A stretch of 45,806 bases of DNA from Pseudobdellovibrionaceae bacterium (GTDB taxonomy: Bacteria > Bdellovibrionota_B > Oligoflexia > Oligoflexales > Bog-1112), in NCBI GenBank assembly GCA_002711925.1, contig PASJ01000066.1:1-45806 (forward strand), given 5' to 3'. The translations under genes were made by a program, and so were the position numbers. The notes beneath the pieces are model-generated. The model made no database searches. It saw only the letters and a program-made list of their open reading frames with translations, and was not told where the DNA came from. Shown here in pieces: positions 17,033 through 26,530 of the stretch (position 1 is the first letter of the stretch; the number at the start of each line of letters is the position of its first letter).

Positions 17033-18088
17033 TTAAAACTTGAGAGGAAATTTTCTTAAACTTAAGCCAACTGCTGTCCCATATACATGTGCAGATGCAG
17101 CAACTTCAGAAAATATTTTATCAGACATATTAAAATTTTTAAATGGATTTAAAATAGTTGTTGGACATTCAAAGCTCTCTAATATTTTCTTTGCAAGACC
17201 TAGTGTTCTACAGCTTCCGCCAGTTAAAAATATATTTGATACGGTTTCATAATTTTTCGTATTATCTTCACTTTGAAGAAAAAAATTAATTGTCATGCCC
17301 AGTTCAGATATAAAGTTATTTATAAAATCTGAAAAAATCAGATCAGTTTGCTCATTTAATAGAGTTTTTTTATTCGATATTGAAAGTTTTATTTTTTCTG
17401 CTTCTATCTCGGATATTTCTAAACTTGATGCTAATGATTGTGTTAGTTGATTTCCACCAACTGGTATTTCTCTAGAAAAGCAATACTCGTTCTCATCAAG
17501 TAGAATAATTTGAGAACTTGTGAATCCCATATTAACTAAACATGTTATGTTCTGTGTTTTGCCATAATTATAGTAAAATGAATTAAGAACAGAAAGGAAG
17601 TCAATTTCAGCTACACCGATTTTATAACCACACTCTTTAATAATATCAATATAGTTATTTAATGTTTCTTTTCTTGTAGCTACAAACAAAACATCAGTTA
17701 TCTCTTTGTTCATCTCAGGATTTAAAATACGGAAATCATAATAATATTCTTCAATACTTCCGTCTATATATTGTTCAGAGATATTGTATACTGATTCTTC
17801 AATTGAAATTTCAGATATATCAAGGTTAAGTTTACTTGTTATAATATCTCGACTATCGATTTTTATTGAAATACGTTTTAACTTTGTAATATGCAATCTT
17901 TTTGTTATACTTTTAATTACTTCAATTAGCATCTGTGTTTTTTTGTTTTCATCATAAGAAATCGAATCTTCAGGTAGTAACTCTATTCCAATCTTTTTTA
18001 TTTTTTTTATTTCTTTGCCTGTTGCTTCTATTATTTTTATAGACTGTGATCCGATATCTAAAGCAGTAGTAGGCATTTGAAAAGTCAT
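17033..18088 (-). CDS. pilM: Type IV pilus assembly ATPase-fold protein PilM
   Basis: 351 aa, the usual length. A cytosolic actin/FtsA-like protein that binds the PilN N-terminus. The phosphate-1 loop is visible as TTALDIGSQSIKIIEA near residues 7-22. Later motifs include CLVNMGFTSSQIILL (about 180) and IFLTGGSCRTLGL (about 283), the adenosine-site GG. It is the first gene of the pil operon, with its own promoter upstream and GAGAA before the ATG. Confidence 0.95.
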   Translation of the reverse strand: MTFQMPTTALDIGSQSIKIIEATGKEIKKIKKIGIELLPEDSISYDENKKTQMLIEVIKSITKRLHITKLKRISIKIDSRDIITSKLNLDISEISIEESVYNISEQYIDGSIEEYYYDFRILNPEMNKEITDVLFVATRKETLNNYIDIIKECGYKIGVAEIDFLSVLNSFYYNYGKTQNITCLVNMGFTSSQIILLDENEYCFSREIPVGGNQLTQSLASSLEISEIEAEKIKLSISNKKTLLNEQTDLIFSDFINNFISELGMTINFFLQSEDNTKNYETVSNIFLTGGSCRTLGLAKKILESFECPTTILNPFKNFNMSDKIFSEVAASAHVYGTAVGLSLRKFPLKF

Positions 18089-18123
18089 TTTATTCTCATT
18101 TTTTTGTGTATGGATTTAAGTAT

Positions 18124-18152
18124 ATTATTTCATTTTGTGTAATTGTCGTCAA
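18124..18152 (-). promoter_or_regulatory. Sigma70-type promoter of the pilMNOPQ operon
   Basis: On the minus strand, TTGACG (18152-18147) and AATAAT (18129-18124) are separated by exactly 17 bases. Each matches consensus at five of six positions. The -10 ends about 35 bases before the pilM ATG. No other good promoter was noticed between pilM and aroQ, which supports a single operon. Confidence 0.7.
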
Positions 18153-18263
18153 CTTGAATTATAGTAATAAGATACTCATGAGAGCTTGAGGATAATTTAT
18201 TTTATTAAAAAACAAAAAATGTACTTTAACTACAAAAAATAGGGGAAATATGTGAAAAAAAAT

Positions 18264-18551
18264 CTATATTTTAAATAAATTTTCTAGTTGATTCTTTATA
18301 TTATTTATATCTTTTTCTTCTTCATGTTTATTAGAAGATAGTTGAAATTTGAAATATTCACAAAAATTTGCACAATCTTTTACTTTGACATATTCAGCTT
18401 CACTTTCGATACATTCGTTAAAATAGTTTGGTTCATAAAATTTACAATTGAGGCATACTTTTAATTCGCTCAAACAATATTGGCAAGAATCGGATCTATT
18501 TATTTTTGAGGTTAAATTTAAGGTTTTTTTGCAATTGTGGCAAATATTCAT
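18264..18551 (-). CDS. Small zinc-ribbon protein of a conserved unnamed family
   Basis: 95 aa with nine cysteines. CxxC pairs at 4/7, 23/26 and 33/36, then single Cys at 47, 60 and 64. The second half, CLNCKFYEPNYFNEC followed by EAEYVKVKDCANFCEYF, matches a pattern I know from small uncharacterised proteins of Desulfo-type bacteria (CxxC-FDP-NxC, then E-x-V-DK-x-ANFC-F). It is probably a cytosolic metal-binding protein; the function is not known. It is divergent from the PLP-enzyme gene and may share its 118-base intergenic region. The operon status with pilM is unclear, as pilM has its own promoter. Confidence 0.8.
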   Translation of the reverse strand: MNICHNCKKTLNLTSKINRSDSCQYCLSELKVCLNCKFYEPNYFNECIESEAEYVKVKDCANFCEYFKFQLSSNKHEEEKDINNIKNQLENLFKI

Positions 18552-18669
18552 CTTGAGTTGTATTCTCCAAAAATGAGTGTTTTATTATATTATAAAGCAT
18601 TGTAAAGCATAAGTAAACAAATGCAAAATGCAATAAAACATGCAACGAACAAATATCACGGAGAGCAAT

Positions 18670-20079
18670 ATGCTTCATGAATCTATTCTCACTGTCGTTG
18701 GAAAAACACCTTTAGTTAAAATTAGAAGGATTTCTAGTAACTTAGACTGCAATCTTTATGCAAAATGCGAATTCCTTAACCCAGGTGGCTCTATTAAAGA
18801 TAGAATAGCAGTCCGGATGATCGAGAAAGCAGAAAAAGCAGGTAGAATAAAGCCTGGCGATACTTTAATTGAGCCAACGTCAGGTAATACTGGGATTGGT
18901 ATGGCATTAGCTGGTGCAGTAAAAGGTTATCAGATTATAATTACTATGCCAGAAAAAATGAGCAAAGAAAAACAGGTAATACTCGAGTCTTTAGGAGCTC
19001 AAATTATTAGGACTCCAAATGAAGCAGCGTGGGATGATCCGGAAAGTCACATAGGTGTTGCAAAAAATTTAGTTTCCAAACTACCAAATGCTCATATTTT
19101 AGACCAATACGGAAATCCAGAAAATCCTAACAGTCACTATTATGGAACAGGTGAGGAGATTATCAAAGACCTTGATGGTAAAATAGATATGTTAGTTATT
19201 GGTGCAGGAACGGGTGGAACAGTAACAGGACTAGCGAAAAGGATTAAGGAAGTAAATCCTTCTTGCATAGTTGTTGCAGCTGATCCCATTGGTTCTATTT
19301 TAGCAGGTGAAGGACATGTGGGACCTTATAAAGTTGAGGGTATTGGTTATGACTTCGTTCCCGATGTTTTAGACAGAAAACTCGTTGATGTTTGGGTAAA
19401 AACAAATGATCGCCAATCTTTTCTTTTAGCAAGAAGTTTGATGAGAGATGAAGGATTACTGTGCGGCGGTTCATCTGGGGCTGCAATGTCGGCAGCTTTA
19501 AAAGAGGCTGTTCGGCTTGGACCAAATCAAAATTGTGTTGTTATTCTTCCTGATGGAGTTAGAAATTATCTTAGTAAATTTGTTGATAATAAGTGGATGG
19601 AAGAAAATCACTTCAAAGATACCATAAAGTACGAGGGCAAAGTTCATGATTTTATCGGGGCCAAAAAAGAAAGTAAAATTTTAACTATAGATATATCTAC
19701 CAAAATTGGAGAAGCTGTAAAAATAATGAGAGAGTACGGGTTTTCTCAGCTCCCAGTGGTTAAAAATGAGTCACTTGTTGGAATGTTACACGAAAATGAC
19801 ATGTTAGAAAATTTGTTGACAGGTAAAGACTTTGATGCAGATTTGGCCGTGAATTCTTTTATGAGGCGAAGTGTTCAAACAGTTTTGATGCAAACTCCTT
19901 TAACAGTCCTGCAAGATATTCTTATGAGCACTGATAGTGTAGTTGTTGTTAGTGATACAGGAAAGTCAGAATATATTATAACTAAGATTGATTTAGTCGA
20001 GTGGATTATGAATATTAGGCCGAAAGGCGACAATAAAGTAGATCATATTTCTGATACTTTACCTTTATCGTTTCATTGA
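18670..20079 (+). CDS. PLP-dependent cystathionine beta-synthase with CBS-domain pair
   Basis: 469 aa from the ATG at 18670, which has GGAGAG just upstream; an ATG ten codons earlier lacks one. It is a fold-type II PLP enzyme: the PLP lysine is Lys43 in NPGGSIKDR, with EPTSGNTGIGMA and GAGTGGTVTGLA. The GGSSGAAMSAAL segment follows. Residues about 335-460 form two CBS motifs (REYGFSQLPVVKNESLVGMLHE cut here to its core GFSQLPVV). The domain layout favours cystathionine beta-synthase (serine plus homocysteine) over O-acetylserine sulfhydrylase, but substrate is not certain. The CBS pair may bind an adenosyl ligand. It converges with the DsbA-like gene, with three bases between stops. Confidence 0.9.
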   Translation: MLHESILTVVGKTPLVKIRRISSNLDCNLYAKCEFLNPGGSIKDRIAVRMIEKAEKAGRIKPGDTLIEPTSGNTGIGMALAGAVKGYQIIITMPEKMSKEKQVILESLGAQIIRTPNEAAWDDPESHIGVAKNLVSKLPNAHILDQYGNPENPNSHYYGTGEEIIKDLDGKIDMLVIGAGTGGTVTGLAKRIKEVNPSCIVVAADPIGSILAGEGHVGPYKVEGIGYDFVPDVLDRKLVDVWVKTNDRQSFLLARSLMRDEGLLCGGSSGAAMSAALKEAVRLGPNQNCVVILPDGVRNYLSKFVDNKWMEENHFKDTIKYEGKVHDFIGAKKESKILTIDISTKIGEAVKIMREYGFSQLPVVKNESLVGMLHENDMLENLLTGKDFDADLAVNSFMRRSVQTVLMQTPLTVLQDILMSTDSVVVVSDTGKSEYIITKIDLVEWIMNIRPKGDNKVDHISDTLPLSFH

Positions 20080-20082
20080 AAG

Positions 20083-21087
20083 CTACATTTTTAAAGCTTC
20101 TTTAATGGCTTTTTCTAACGACTCTTCACTGTAGCCATGCATTTTAACGCCATTTAAGAAAAGAGCTGGAGTTCCCGTTACTCCAATATCTGCACCTTTC
20201 TTTTTGGCTTCAGCAACGAAGCTTTTTCCGCTGCCGGTTTCTAGACATTTTTCAAATTTTTTCATATCGAGTTGAAGCTGAGTTGCAAACTCTCTAGGTG
20301 ACTCTTTATTCAATTTTCTTTGGTTTTCAAAAGCCAAATCGTGAAATTCCCAATATTTGTTTTGTTCATTGGCACAACTTGCTCCTTCTGCTACAATTTT
20401 TGAAATACCAGAGTGGTTGATAGGGAAATCAATGTATACAAATTTCATTTTACTTTCATATTTTTTTAATATTTTTTTAATATTTAAAGCAGCCATTTTG
20501 CAATGTGGACACTGGTAATCAGCGAATTCAACTAGTGTTAAGCTAGATTTTTTTGCTCCTAAAGTTGGGAAACCTGATACATTGATATCAAATTTGGGAG
20601 GGGTGATTTCTGGTAATAAACTTTTGTAATTTAGTGTTTCTTTTATTTTTTTTATAAGATCATTTTTTTTATCAATTGATTTTTTTTCATTTAAAAAGCC
20701 AATTATTTCTTGCTTGATCATATTAAAGGGTCTTTTACCAATTTTATCTACATTATTTTCATACCATTTTTTAGCATCAGCATCTGATGCTGGTTTTGTT
20801 TGTAAGAGCTCATCTATAATTTTATCTTTCTCTTTTTTTTCTTTTTTAGCTAAATTCTCTACATGTGTTTCAAATAAATAGTTATTGATAATTTGATTAA
20901 TTTTTTCTTTCGAATGACTTTCAACATCATATAACTGTTGTCTAAGAACTTTAGGTAAGTCTTCAGATGAAATTTTTTTCTTATTGATCTCAAATAAATC
21001 TTTACTAGCAGTTCCTGCTTCAACAAAAAAACTAGATACACTTACTGTGAACAATGACAAAACAAAAATTTGATAGCATACTCTCAC
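20083..21087 (-). CDS. Exported DsbA-family thiol:disulfide oxidoreductase
   Basis: 334 aa from a GTG at 21087 preceded by AAGGGGG six bases upstream; a TTG two codons earlier abuts that site. Signal peptide at about 1-24. A helical N-terminal half (about 35-150) resembles SurA/peptidyl-prolyl isomerase N-domains. The thioredoxin-fold half (about 160-330) carries the active-site CPHC at Cys193/Cys196 in FADYQCPHCKMA and the cis-Pro loop GVTGTPALFLNG. This layout is like the DsbA/Com1/ScsC group. Likely periplasmic disulfide formation or isomerisation. It stands alone on its strand. Confidence 0.9.
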   Translation of the reverse strand: MRVCYQIFVLSLFTVSVSSFFVEAGTASKDLFEINKKKISSEDLPKVLRQQLYDVESHSKEKINQIINNYLFETHVENLAKKEKKEKDKIIDELLQTKPASDADAKKWYENNVDKIGKRPFNMIKQEIIGFLNEKKSIDKKNDLIKKIKETLNYKSLLPEITPPKFDINVSGFPTLGAKKSSLTLVEFADYQCPHCKMAALNIKKILKKYESKMKFVYIDFPINHSGISKIVAEGASCANEQNKYWEFHDLAFENQRKLNKESPREFATQLQLDMKKFEKCLETGSGKSFVAEAKKKGADIGVTGTPALFLNGVKMHGYSEESLEKAIKEALKM

Positions 21088-21191
21088 TTTCAACCCCCTT
21101 AAATCTAAATTAATTTCAGTAATTAATTTTACAAGTTATTTTTTTAAGGGCAAGAGAAATACAATGAAAAAATTAAATTATGATCAGATTT

Positions 21192-22196
21192 TTATTTTTT
21201 TGAGATATTTTTTTTTAGGCTAAGAATTTTTTGATCATTAAAAATTAAAGAATTAAAATATTCTTTGTCGTGAAAAATCTCTCTCACTATCTTCCAACTT
21301 GAACTTGACTCTCGTTTCCAATAAAGTATTTTTCTACCATAAGAGAAGTAACGATTACCACCAACGAAATTCTGATTCATAAGTGTAATGGAATATTTAG
21401 GATGAGTAATTATTCTTATATTCTTAATTTCCAATTCAATTTTATCATAGAGGGAAAAAACTCTTTTTTTATACTCTTTATATTGCTGCTTATTTTTGCT
21501 GTCAGCAGTAAAATTATCTGCATAAAAAGTCATATAATCTTTGATTTCTTTATTTTTCCAAGTTTTTTCCCAAGCTTTCACGGCTTCATAAAGTTCTTGA
21601 ACATCTCTATTGTCGTTGACTTGAGACATATCATTAGCAATAATAATGACTGAGCTTTCTGGTTGGAGCCAATCGGTTAATTTAAGCATTTCAGAATTAT
21701 AAAAAGCTATACATCCTTCAGTTGCTCTTGTATTTTTTAACCTGTTATCATCACCAGCGCCGTGTAACCAAATACCTGAACCTGTTTTTCTTTGTAATAA
21801 GTCATATGGATTTGGGTAATTAATTGGAATAGCAACGTTACCGTATTTTTGAGGATTGATATTTTTTGTATTGATTTTCTTTAGAGGAAAATATATGCCC
21901 TCAGGAGTTTTATTATCGCCTGTTTTTAATTTATCTCCTGGATTTTTACCCATAGTAATAGTAAATTTCCCAAGGACATTTGCTTTAGATTTATAAGGCC
22001 TAAGAGTTGTAAGCACTGCCTCCGCGCGAGACTTATCAACCATTAAAGCTATCATCTCCGAGTAATCTATTTGTTTATCTTCTTCAAGCTTAGATTTTCC
22101 TACAGCTTTTTGTGACATAATGACTTGTAAGGATAAAAAGAAATAGAGTAGGGGATAGATTCCTAGTTTATGATTTGAGTGTGTGAGTAAAAACAT
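21192..22196 (-). CDS. L,D-transpeptidase (YkuD) family protein with NTF2-like C-domain, Pgp2/Csd6-like
   Basis: 334 aa from the ATG at 22196, which has GGGGGA seven bases upstream; a TTG further up overlaps that site. Export signal at about 8-30. The YkuD domain (about 60-215) has the catalytic pattern HGAGDD then TEGCI, with His145 and Cys162. Residues about 215-330 look like an NTF2-like domain (AVKAWEKTWKNKEIKDYM, FYADNF, WKIVREIFH). This pairing is that of Campylobacter Pgp2 and Helicobacter Csd6, which are L,D-carboxypeptidases acting on peptidoglycan and needed for helical shape. Whether this one transfers or hydrolyses is unknown. Confidence 0.88.
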   Translation of the reverse strand: MFLLTHSNHKLGIYPLLYFFLSLQVIMSQKAVGKSKLEEDKQIDYSEMIALMVDKSRAEAVLTTLRPYKSKANVLGKFTITMGKNPGDKLKTGDNKTPEGIYFPLKKINTKNINPQKYGNVAIPINYPNPYDLLQRKTGSGIWLHGAGDDNRLKNTRATEGCIAFYNSEMLKLTDWLQPESSVIIIANDMSQVNDNRDVQELYEAVKAWEKTWKNKEIKDYMTFYADNFTADSKNKQQYKEYKKRVFSLYDKIELEIKNIRIITHPKYSITLMNQNFVGGNRYFSYGRKILYWKRESSSSWKIVREIFHDKEYFNSLIFNDQKILSLKKNISKK

Positions 22197-22302
22197 TAAT
22201 TTTTCCCCCAACAAAAATCGAGTAAAACTTTTTGACTAACAGTAAGAAGTTTTTCTTTACTCTTTATATGTAGATATAAAGTTTGTTTAAAGCCTATTTG
22301 TT

Positions 22303-23352
22303 CTAGCATTTTCCACCTTGTTTTAAGGGCTCTAAAATATCTAATATTGATTTAAAGTCTTTAGGTAACGGACATGTGAAGGTCAGAAGCTCTTGCTTGA
22401 TCGGATGATAAAAACTAAGTTTCTGAGCATGTAGTAGTTGGCGATTTATTCGTTTAATTTTCATAGCCAGATCTTTATTAAAAATTTTAGGCAGTGTTTT
22501 TTTTACACTGTAAAGAGGGTCTCCCAATATGGGAAATCCCATTATTTTGGCAGTATGAACTCGGATCTGATGAGTTCTTCCGGTTTCTAAGGTTGCTTTG
22601 ATCAGTGTAAAACGACCGGCGTATATACATACTTTTTCAATTTTTGTTTTTGCTAGTCGATATTTTTTTGGAAAAGCTTGCTTTTCTTTATATTTACATA
22701 AAAGCTCTTGGTTTGAAAAAGATGTGTATCTAAGTCTGTTATTAGGGTCGCGAGAAAGGTAACTTTCGCAGTTTTGAGTCTTCATCTTCATTTCGCCATC
22801 AATGAGGGCGATATATTCTCTTTGGCTTGTTTTAAGGCGGAATTGTTTTGCAAGATTTTCGTGTACTTTGTTACTTTTTGCACAAACAATTAGACCTGTT
22901 GTATCTTTATCAAGGCGGTGAACTATGCCTGGTCGATTGCCGTTCTCAGATTTATTGACAGTGCTTAATTGTCCTTGGGTGTGATAAATAATACCATTTA
23001 CTAATGTAGTTTCGCTTGCTTTTCCTGCTCCGGGGTGTACCGATAATCCTGCTGCTTTATTGATAACTAGTAAATGCTCATCTTCAAATATGATATCTAA
23101 ATTCATTTTCACAGGTGAGAGCATGTCTTGGTTTTTATGTGATATCTTTTTGATTGCAATTACATCGCCTGGAGATAAACGTGTACTGGTCTGACAAGGC
23201 TTGTTATTAAGTAAAATCATTTTACTTTCAATAAGATCTTGAATTTTTGAGCGACTAATTTCTTGTAGTTTCTCTTTTAACCAAAGATCAACTCTTTTTT
23301 CATTACCAGAAAAGTCAACAATAAATATTTTTGATTTGTTTTGATCATTCAA
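22303..23352 (-). CDS. rluD: Ribosomal large-subunit pseudouridine synthase, RluD type
   Basis: 349 aa. An S4 RNA-binding domain (about 15-75, KRVDLWLKEKL) is followed by an RluA-family catalytic domain. The catalytic Asp148 is in HRLDKDTTGL; GRTHQIRVHTA and GDPLY complete the family signature. It isomerises uridines in 23S rRNA; the exact site is assigned by similarity in layout only. The start is TTG, since no in-frame ATG precedes the S4 domain and an in-frame stop lies a few codons upstream. No clear ribosome-binding site. A TATAAT hexamer on the minus strand at 23449-23444 could be its -10. Confidence 0.9.
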   Translation of the reverse strand: MNDQNKSKIFIVDFSGNEKRVDLWLKEKLQEISRSKIQDLIESKMILLNNKPCQTSTRLSPGDVIAIKKISHKNQDMLSPVKMNLDIIFEDEHLLVINKAAGLSVHPGAGKASETTLVNGIIYHTQGQLSTVNKSENGNRPGIVHRLDKDTTGLIVCAKSNKVHENLAKQFRLKTSQREYIALIDGEMKMKTQNCESYLSRDPNNRLRYTSFSNQELLCKYKEKQAFPKKYRLAKTKIEKVCIYAGRFTLIKATLETGRTHQIRVHTAKIMGFPILGDPLYSVKKTLPKIFNKDLAMKIKRINRQLLHAQKLSFYHPIKQELLTFTCPLPKDFKSILDILEPLKQGGKC

Positions 23353-23759
23353 GATTAATGTTTAGCCCGTTCATTTATTTAAGTTGCGCTTAAATACAAA
23401 ATTCAAACAAAAGTTGTAAACCTGTATTTTGTTCTAAGCTATCATTATATTGACAAAAAAATCTACAATTAATTGCTTATTCAAAATATATCGTCAAGCA
23501 TTTGAAGATATTAAAAAGATCGTGAGTGAATACGTCACAAGTCTCAAAAAGGCTAATATAATTTATATTTTAGTCTGATTTGTAGCATGATTTTATACGT
23601 AGAGATAGAAACTAATTTATTTTCTTTTGAAGAGTTGTTTTTTTGTAAATGCTTTTAATTATTATTATTTTTTTTAAGTTTTAAAAGCTATCCGAGTTAA
23701 GTTTTCCTAAAAAATTTCGATAAACTATAAGGTAAAAGGATAAAGGTAGAGGAGCTTTT
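23353..23759. other. Divergent intergenic region between rluD and sthA
   Basis: No gene of useful length was seen. A TATAAT on the minus strand (23449-23444) may serve rluD, but its -35 is weak. On the plus strand a TTGACA (23450-23455) overlaps this area but has no good -10 at 16-18 bases. GAGGAG just before the sthA TTG is its ribosome-binding site. The region is too diverged in composition to support a structured RNA call. Confidence 0.5.
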
Positions 23760-25178
23760 TTGGAATTAAAAAGTAAATATAATTTAATTATTCTTGGCAG
23801 TGGTGCAGCTGGAATCAATGCAGCAATTCAGGCATCAAAGTTAAATAAAAAAGTTTGTATTGTCGAAAAGTCTTTATCAAATATTGGAGGAAATTGGATA
23901 CATTGGGGTACAATGCCTTCAAAAACCCTAAGAGAAAGTCTTGAGGCTATACAAAGTATAAGAAGTCACATGGGAAATCTATGGGTAGATCGTGTGATAG
24001 ATGATTTACGAACGGATAAATTATTTAAAAGGGCAGAAAAAGTTTGTCGTGAAGAGCAAGATTTAGTTCGAAGGTATTTGAAATCTAATAACATCGAAAT
24101 TATTGAGGGTTTTGCTGTTATTGAGAGTGAGTATCAAGTAAGAGTTCTCCCTCGTAAAAATAAGCCATTTTTAATTGAAACAGATTTTATTTTACTTGCT
24201 ACAGGCTCAAAACCAAATCGGCCTTCAAATATACCCTTCGACGGTTGGAGAGTCATTGATTCAGATGACATAACACAATTTCGCAACGTGCCCAAGACGA
24301 TAGTCATTTGTGGTGCGGGGGCGACAGGTTGTGAGTATGCTTGTATTTTTGCAGCTCTTGGTAGCAAAGTTACAATTGTTGATAAAAATGAAAGAATTTT
24401 GAATTTTTCCGATCATGAAGTTTGTCTTGAATTGCAAAATTCTATGGAAGCTATGGGTATTGATTTTTATCTTGGATCGGAGTTTAAAGGTATAACTTTC
24501 AAAGGACCAAGGGTTTTTAGTCATTTTAAGGAATTAATTTTACAATCTGATATTTTTTATTACGCAGCAGGAAGACAAGCTTCGACACAAAACCTAGGTT
24601 TAGAAAAGTTGGGTATCCAAACTACTGAGAGAGGTGCTGTTGTTGTTAATGATTTTTTCCAAACCCATGTTCCTAATATATATGCCGCTGGTGATATTAT
24701 TGGTCCTCCAGCTCTAGCTGCGACTTCATTTCAGCAAGGGCGTTATGTATCTTGTCATGCTTTTGGAGTTGATGTTGAAGAATATATAAAGTTCTATCCT
24801 ATTGGAGTATATACGATTCCGGAAATGTCTATGGTTGGAAAAACTGAAGAACAACTAAGAAAAGAAAAAAAGTCTTATGTTGTCGGACGTGCTTATTATT
24901 ATGAAATTGCAAGAGGCTACATAAGAGGAGATAGTCATGGCTTAATTAAAATATTAGTGTGTTCAGAAACTCATAGACTACTTGGAATACATATAGCTGG
25001 AGCTGATGCTTGTAATTTAATTCATATTGGTATGACACTGATGGTTAAAAATGCTCCTGTACAAGATTTAGTACACATGGTTTTTAATCATCCCACTTTA
25101 GCTGAAGGGTTTAGAATTGCTGGGTTTAATGCATTAAATAAAATATTTCCAGACGGTTTTTTTACGAAAAAGCCATAA
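23760..25178 (+). CDS. sthA: Soluble pyridine nucleotide transhydrogenase
   Basis: 472 aa, the family's usual length. It equilibrates NADH/NADP+ and NADPH/NAD+ in the cytosol using FAD. The FAD motif GSGAAG lies at 12-17. The segment GGNWIHWGTMPSKTLRE is the SthA version of the flavoprotein-disulfide-reductase active site, lacking the redox cysteines. A second nucleotide-binding motif follows (ICGAGATGCEYACIFAALGS), then the FAD-closing YAAGDIIGPPALAATS. The C-terminal dimerisation domain ends with HPTLAEGFRIAG. TTG start with GAGGAG upstream. It is followed 38 bases later by the YihY-like gene. Confidence 0.93.
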   Translation: MELKSKYNLIILGSGAAGINAAIQASKLNKKVCIVEKSLSNIGGNWIHWGTMPSKTLRESLEAIQSIRSHMGNLWVDRVIDDLRTDKLFKRAEKVCREEQDLVRRYLKSNNIEIIEGFAVIESEYQVRVLPRKNKPFLIETDFILLATGSKPNRPSNIPFDGWRVIDSDDITQFRNVPKTIVICGAGATGCEYACIFAALGSKVTIVDKNERILNFSDHEVCLELQNSMEAMGIDFYLGSEFKGITFKGPRVFSHFKELILQSDIFYYAAGRQASTQNLGLEKLGIQTTERGAVVVNDFFQTHVPNIYAAGDIIGPPALAATSFQQGRYVSCHAFGVDVEEYIKFYPIGVYTIPEMSMVGKTEEQLRKEKKSYVVGRAYYYEIARGYIRGDSHGLIKILVCSETHRLLGIHIAGADACNLIHIGMTLMVKNAPVQDLVHMVFNHPTLAEGFRIAGFNALNKIFPDGFFTKKP

Positions 25179-25216
25179 AAGTTTACCATATTTTTTATTT
25201 TTTAATTTGAGAAATA

Positions 25217-26521
25217 ATGAAAGTACTAAAAGATAAAATTATTGCCATTTACTTTATTCTGAAGTCTATTTTTTTTGAACTTAAAGACTTAGACTTGCAA
25301 AAAGAAGCAGGTGCAATGGCGTATATAACTTTATTATCTATTGTACCAAGTTTAGCTGTTTCTTTTAGTATAATGACTGTTATCGGATCATTAACAAATA
25401 GTAATGAAACCTTCGTAGAATATGTTAAATCGATTGTTCTCCAATCACTAACACAAAATAGCGGTGAAGAGGTCTCTCAACTTATTGAAAGATTTATTTC
25501 AAGTTTAAATTATGCTCACATAGGGATTTCAGGTTTATTAGGAACATTTGTAACAATTATTATTTTATTACAGTATATAGAAATAACTTTAAACAAGATA
25601 TGGAGGTTAAAGAAGAAAAGGAATCCTTTTGTAAGATTTATGAATTTTTGGACATTCATAACTATTGGTGCATTTCTTGGCTCGGTGATCTTTAGTTTGT
25701 TTTCTTTGGCTAAGGTTCAAACTGAATATACTATTATTAGATTTTTATTTGAAAAGTTTAATTTATACATACAATTATTTTATACTTTGTTTTTTATTTA
25801 TCCAATTTATAAATATTTCCCTAATACTTATGTTAGCAATAAAGCTGCATTTTTTGGATCAATTTTTTCTAGCTTATTATTTTTTATTTTGACAAAAACT
25901 TTCGGTCTATACATTCAATTTGCAACTTCATATAAAAGTATTTATGGGATATTAGCTGGGCTGCCGATATTTCTTCTTTGGCTTTATCTTTGTTGGGTTA
26001 TTCTCCTTCTTGGTGCACTATTGACTTGGATTCAGGATCATAAGGATGAAGGTAGAAACTTTTTAAATGAAAACTTTTCTGAGAATAAAATGATCGTGGA
26101 ACCAAGGTTACAAACTTTATTACCACTCTTAGTTTTGATTGTAATCTATAAGGAGTTTTCTAAGGGGAACATAAGAAGTTTAACTGGAGAAAAATTATGT
26201 AGCTTATTAGGAATTAAACGTAATTTAATCATTGCTGCTGTGAAAAATTTAGAAGAAAGAGGATATATCATCCTTGTCAAAAATAATTCTAAGAATCATC
26301 CTATCCCGTTCTATTTAAACGCATTTCTTCCAAGCAAGCCCATGAAAGAAGTTCAATTAAAGCATTTAGTGAATAATTTAGCACCTAAAATAGATTTTTG
26401 GTTGCCAAATTCTGTCAGTGTCAAGTCGCAAGAATACGTAAGCTTATTGATTAAGATAATTAAAGAAAGTGAGGTTAGTCATATAGAAGAAAATAATACT
26501 TTAGATAAAATTATTAATTAG
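25217..26521 (+). CDS. YihY/BrkB-family inner-membrane protein with C-terminal winged-helix-like region
   Basis: 434 aa. About six membrane segments in residues 30-270, with the family pattern KEAGAMAYITLLSIVPSLAV near residue 30 and the closing PIFLLWLYLCWVILLLGALLTW. Long mis-annotated as RNase BN; the true function of the family is not settled. Residues about 290-380 (TGEKLCSLLGIKRNLIIAAVKNLEERGYI) look like a cytosolic winged-helix domain, as seen in some homologues. It is downstream of sthA and converges with pheT. Confidence 0.9.
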   Translation: MKVLKDKIIAIYFILKSIFFELKDLDLQKEAGAMAYITLLSIVPSLAVSFSIMTVIGSLTNSNETFVEYVKSIVLQSLTQNSGEEVSQLIERFISSLNYAHIGISGLLGTFVTIIILLQYIEITLNKIWRLKKKRNPFVRFMNFWTFITIGAFLGSVIFSLFSLAKVQTEYTIIRFLFEKFNLYIQLFYTLFFIYPIYKYFPNTYVSNKAAFFGSIFSSLLFFILTKTFGLYIQFATSYKSIYGILAGLPIFLLWLYLCWVILLLGALLTWIQDHKDEGRNFLNENFSENKMIVEPRLQTLLPLLVLIVIYKEFSKGNIRSLTGEKLCSLLGIKRNLIIAAVKNLEERGYIILVKNNSKNHPIPFYLNAFLPSKPMKEVQLKHLVNNLAPKIDFWLPNSVSVKSQEYVSLLIKIIKESEVSHIEENNTLDKIIN

Positions 26522-26530
26522 GATGAGAAC

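Noticed and set aside
18496..18678. 60-codon open frame covering the zinc-ribbon start
   Set aside because: It overlaps the zinc-ribbon gene in another frame and runs antisense across the start of the cystathionine beta-synthase gene; no family resemblance.
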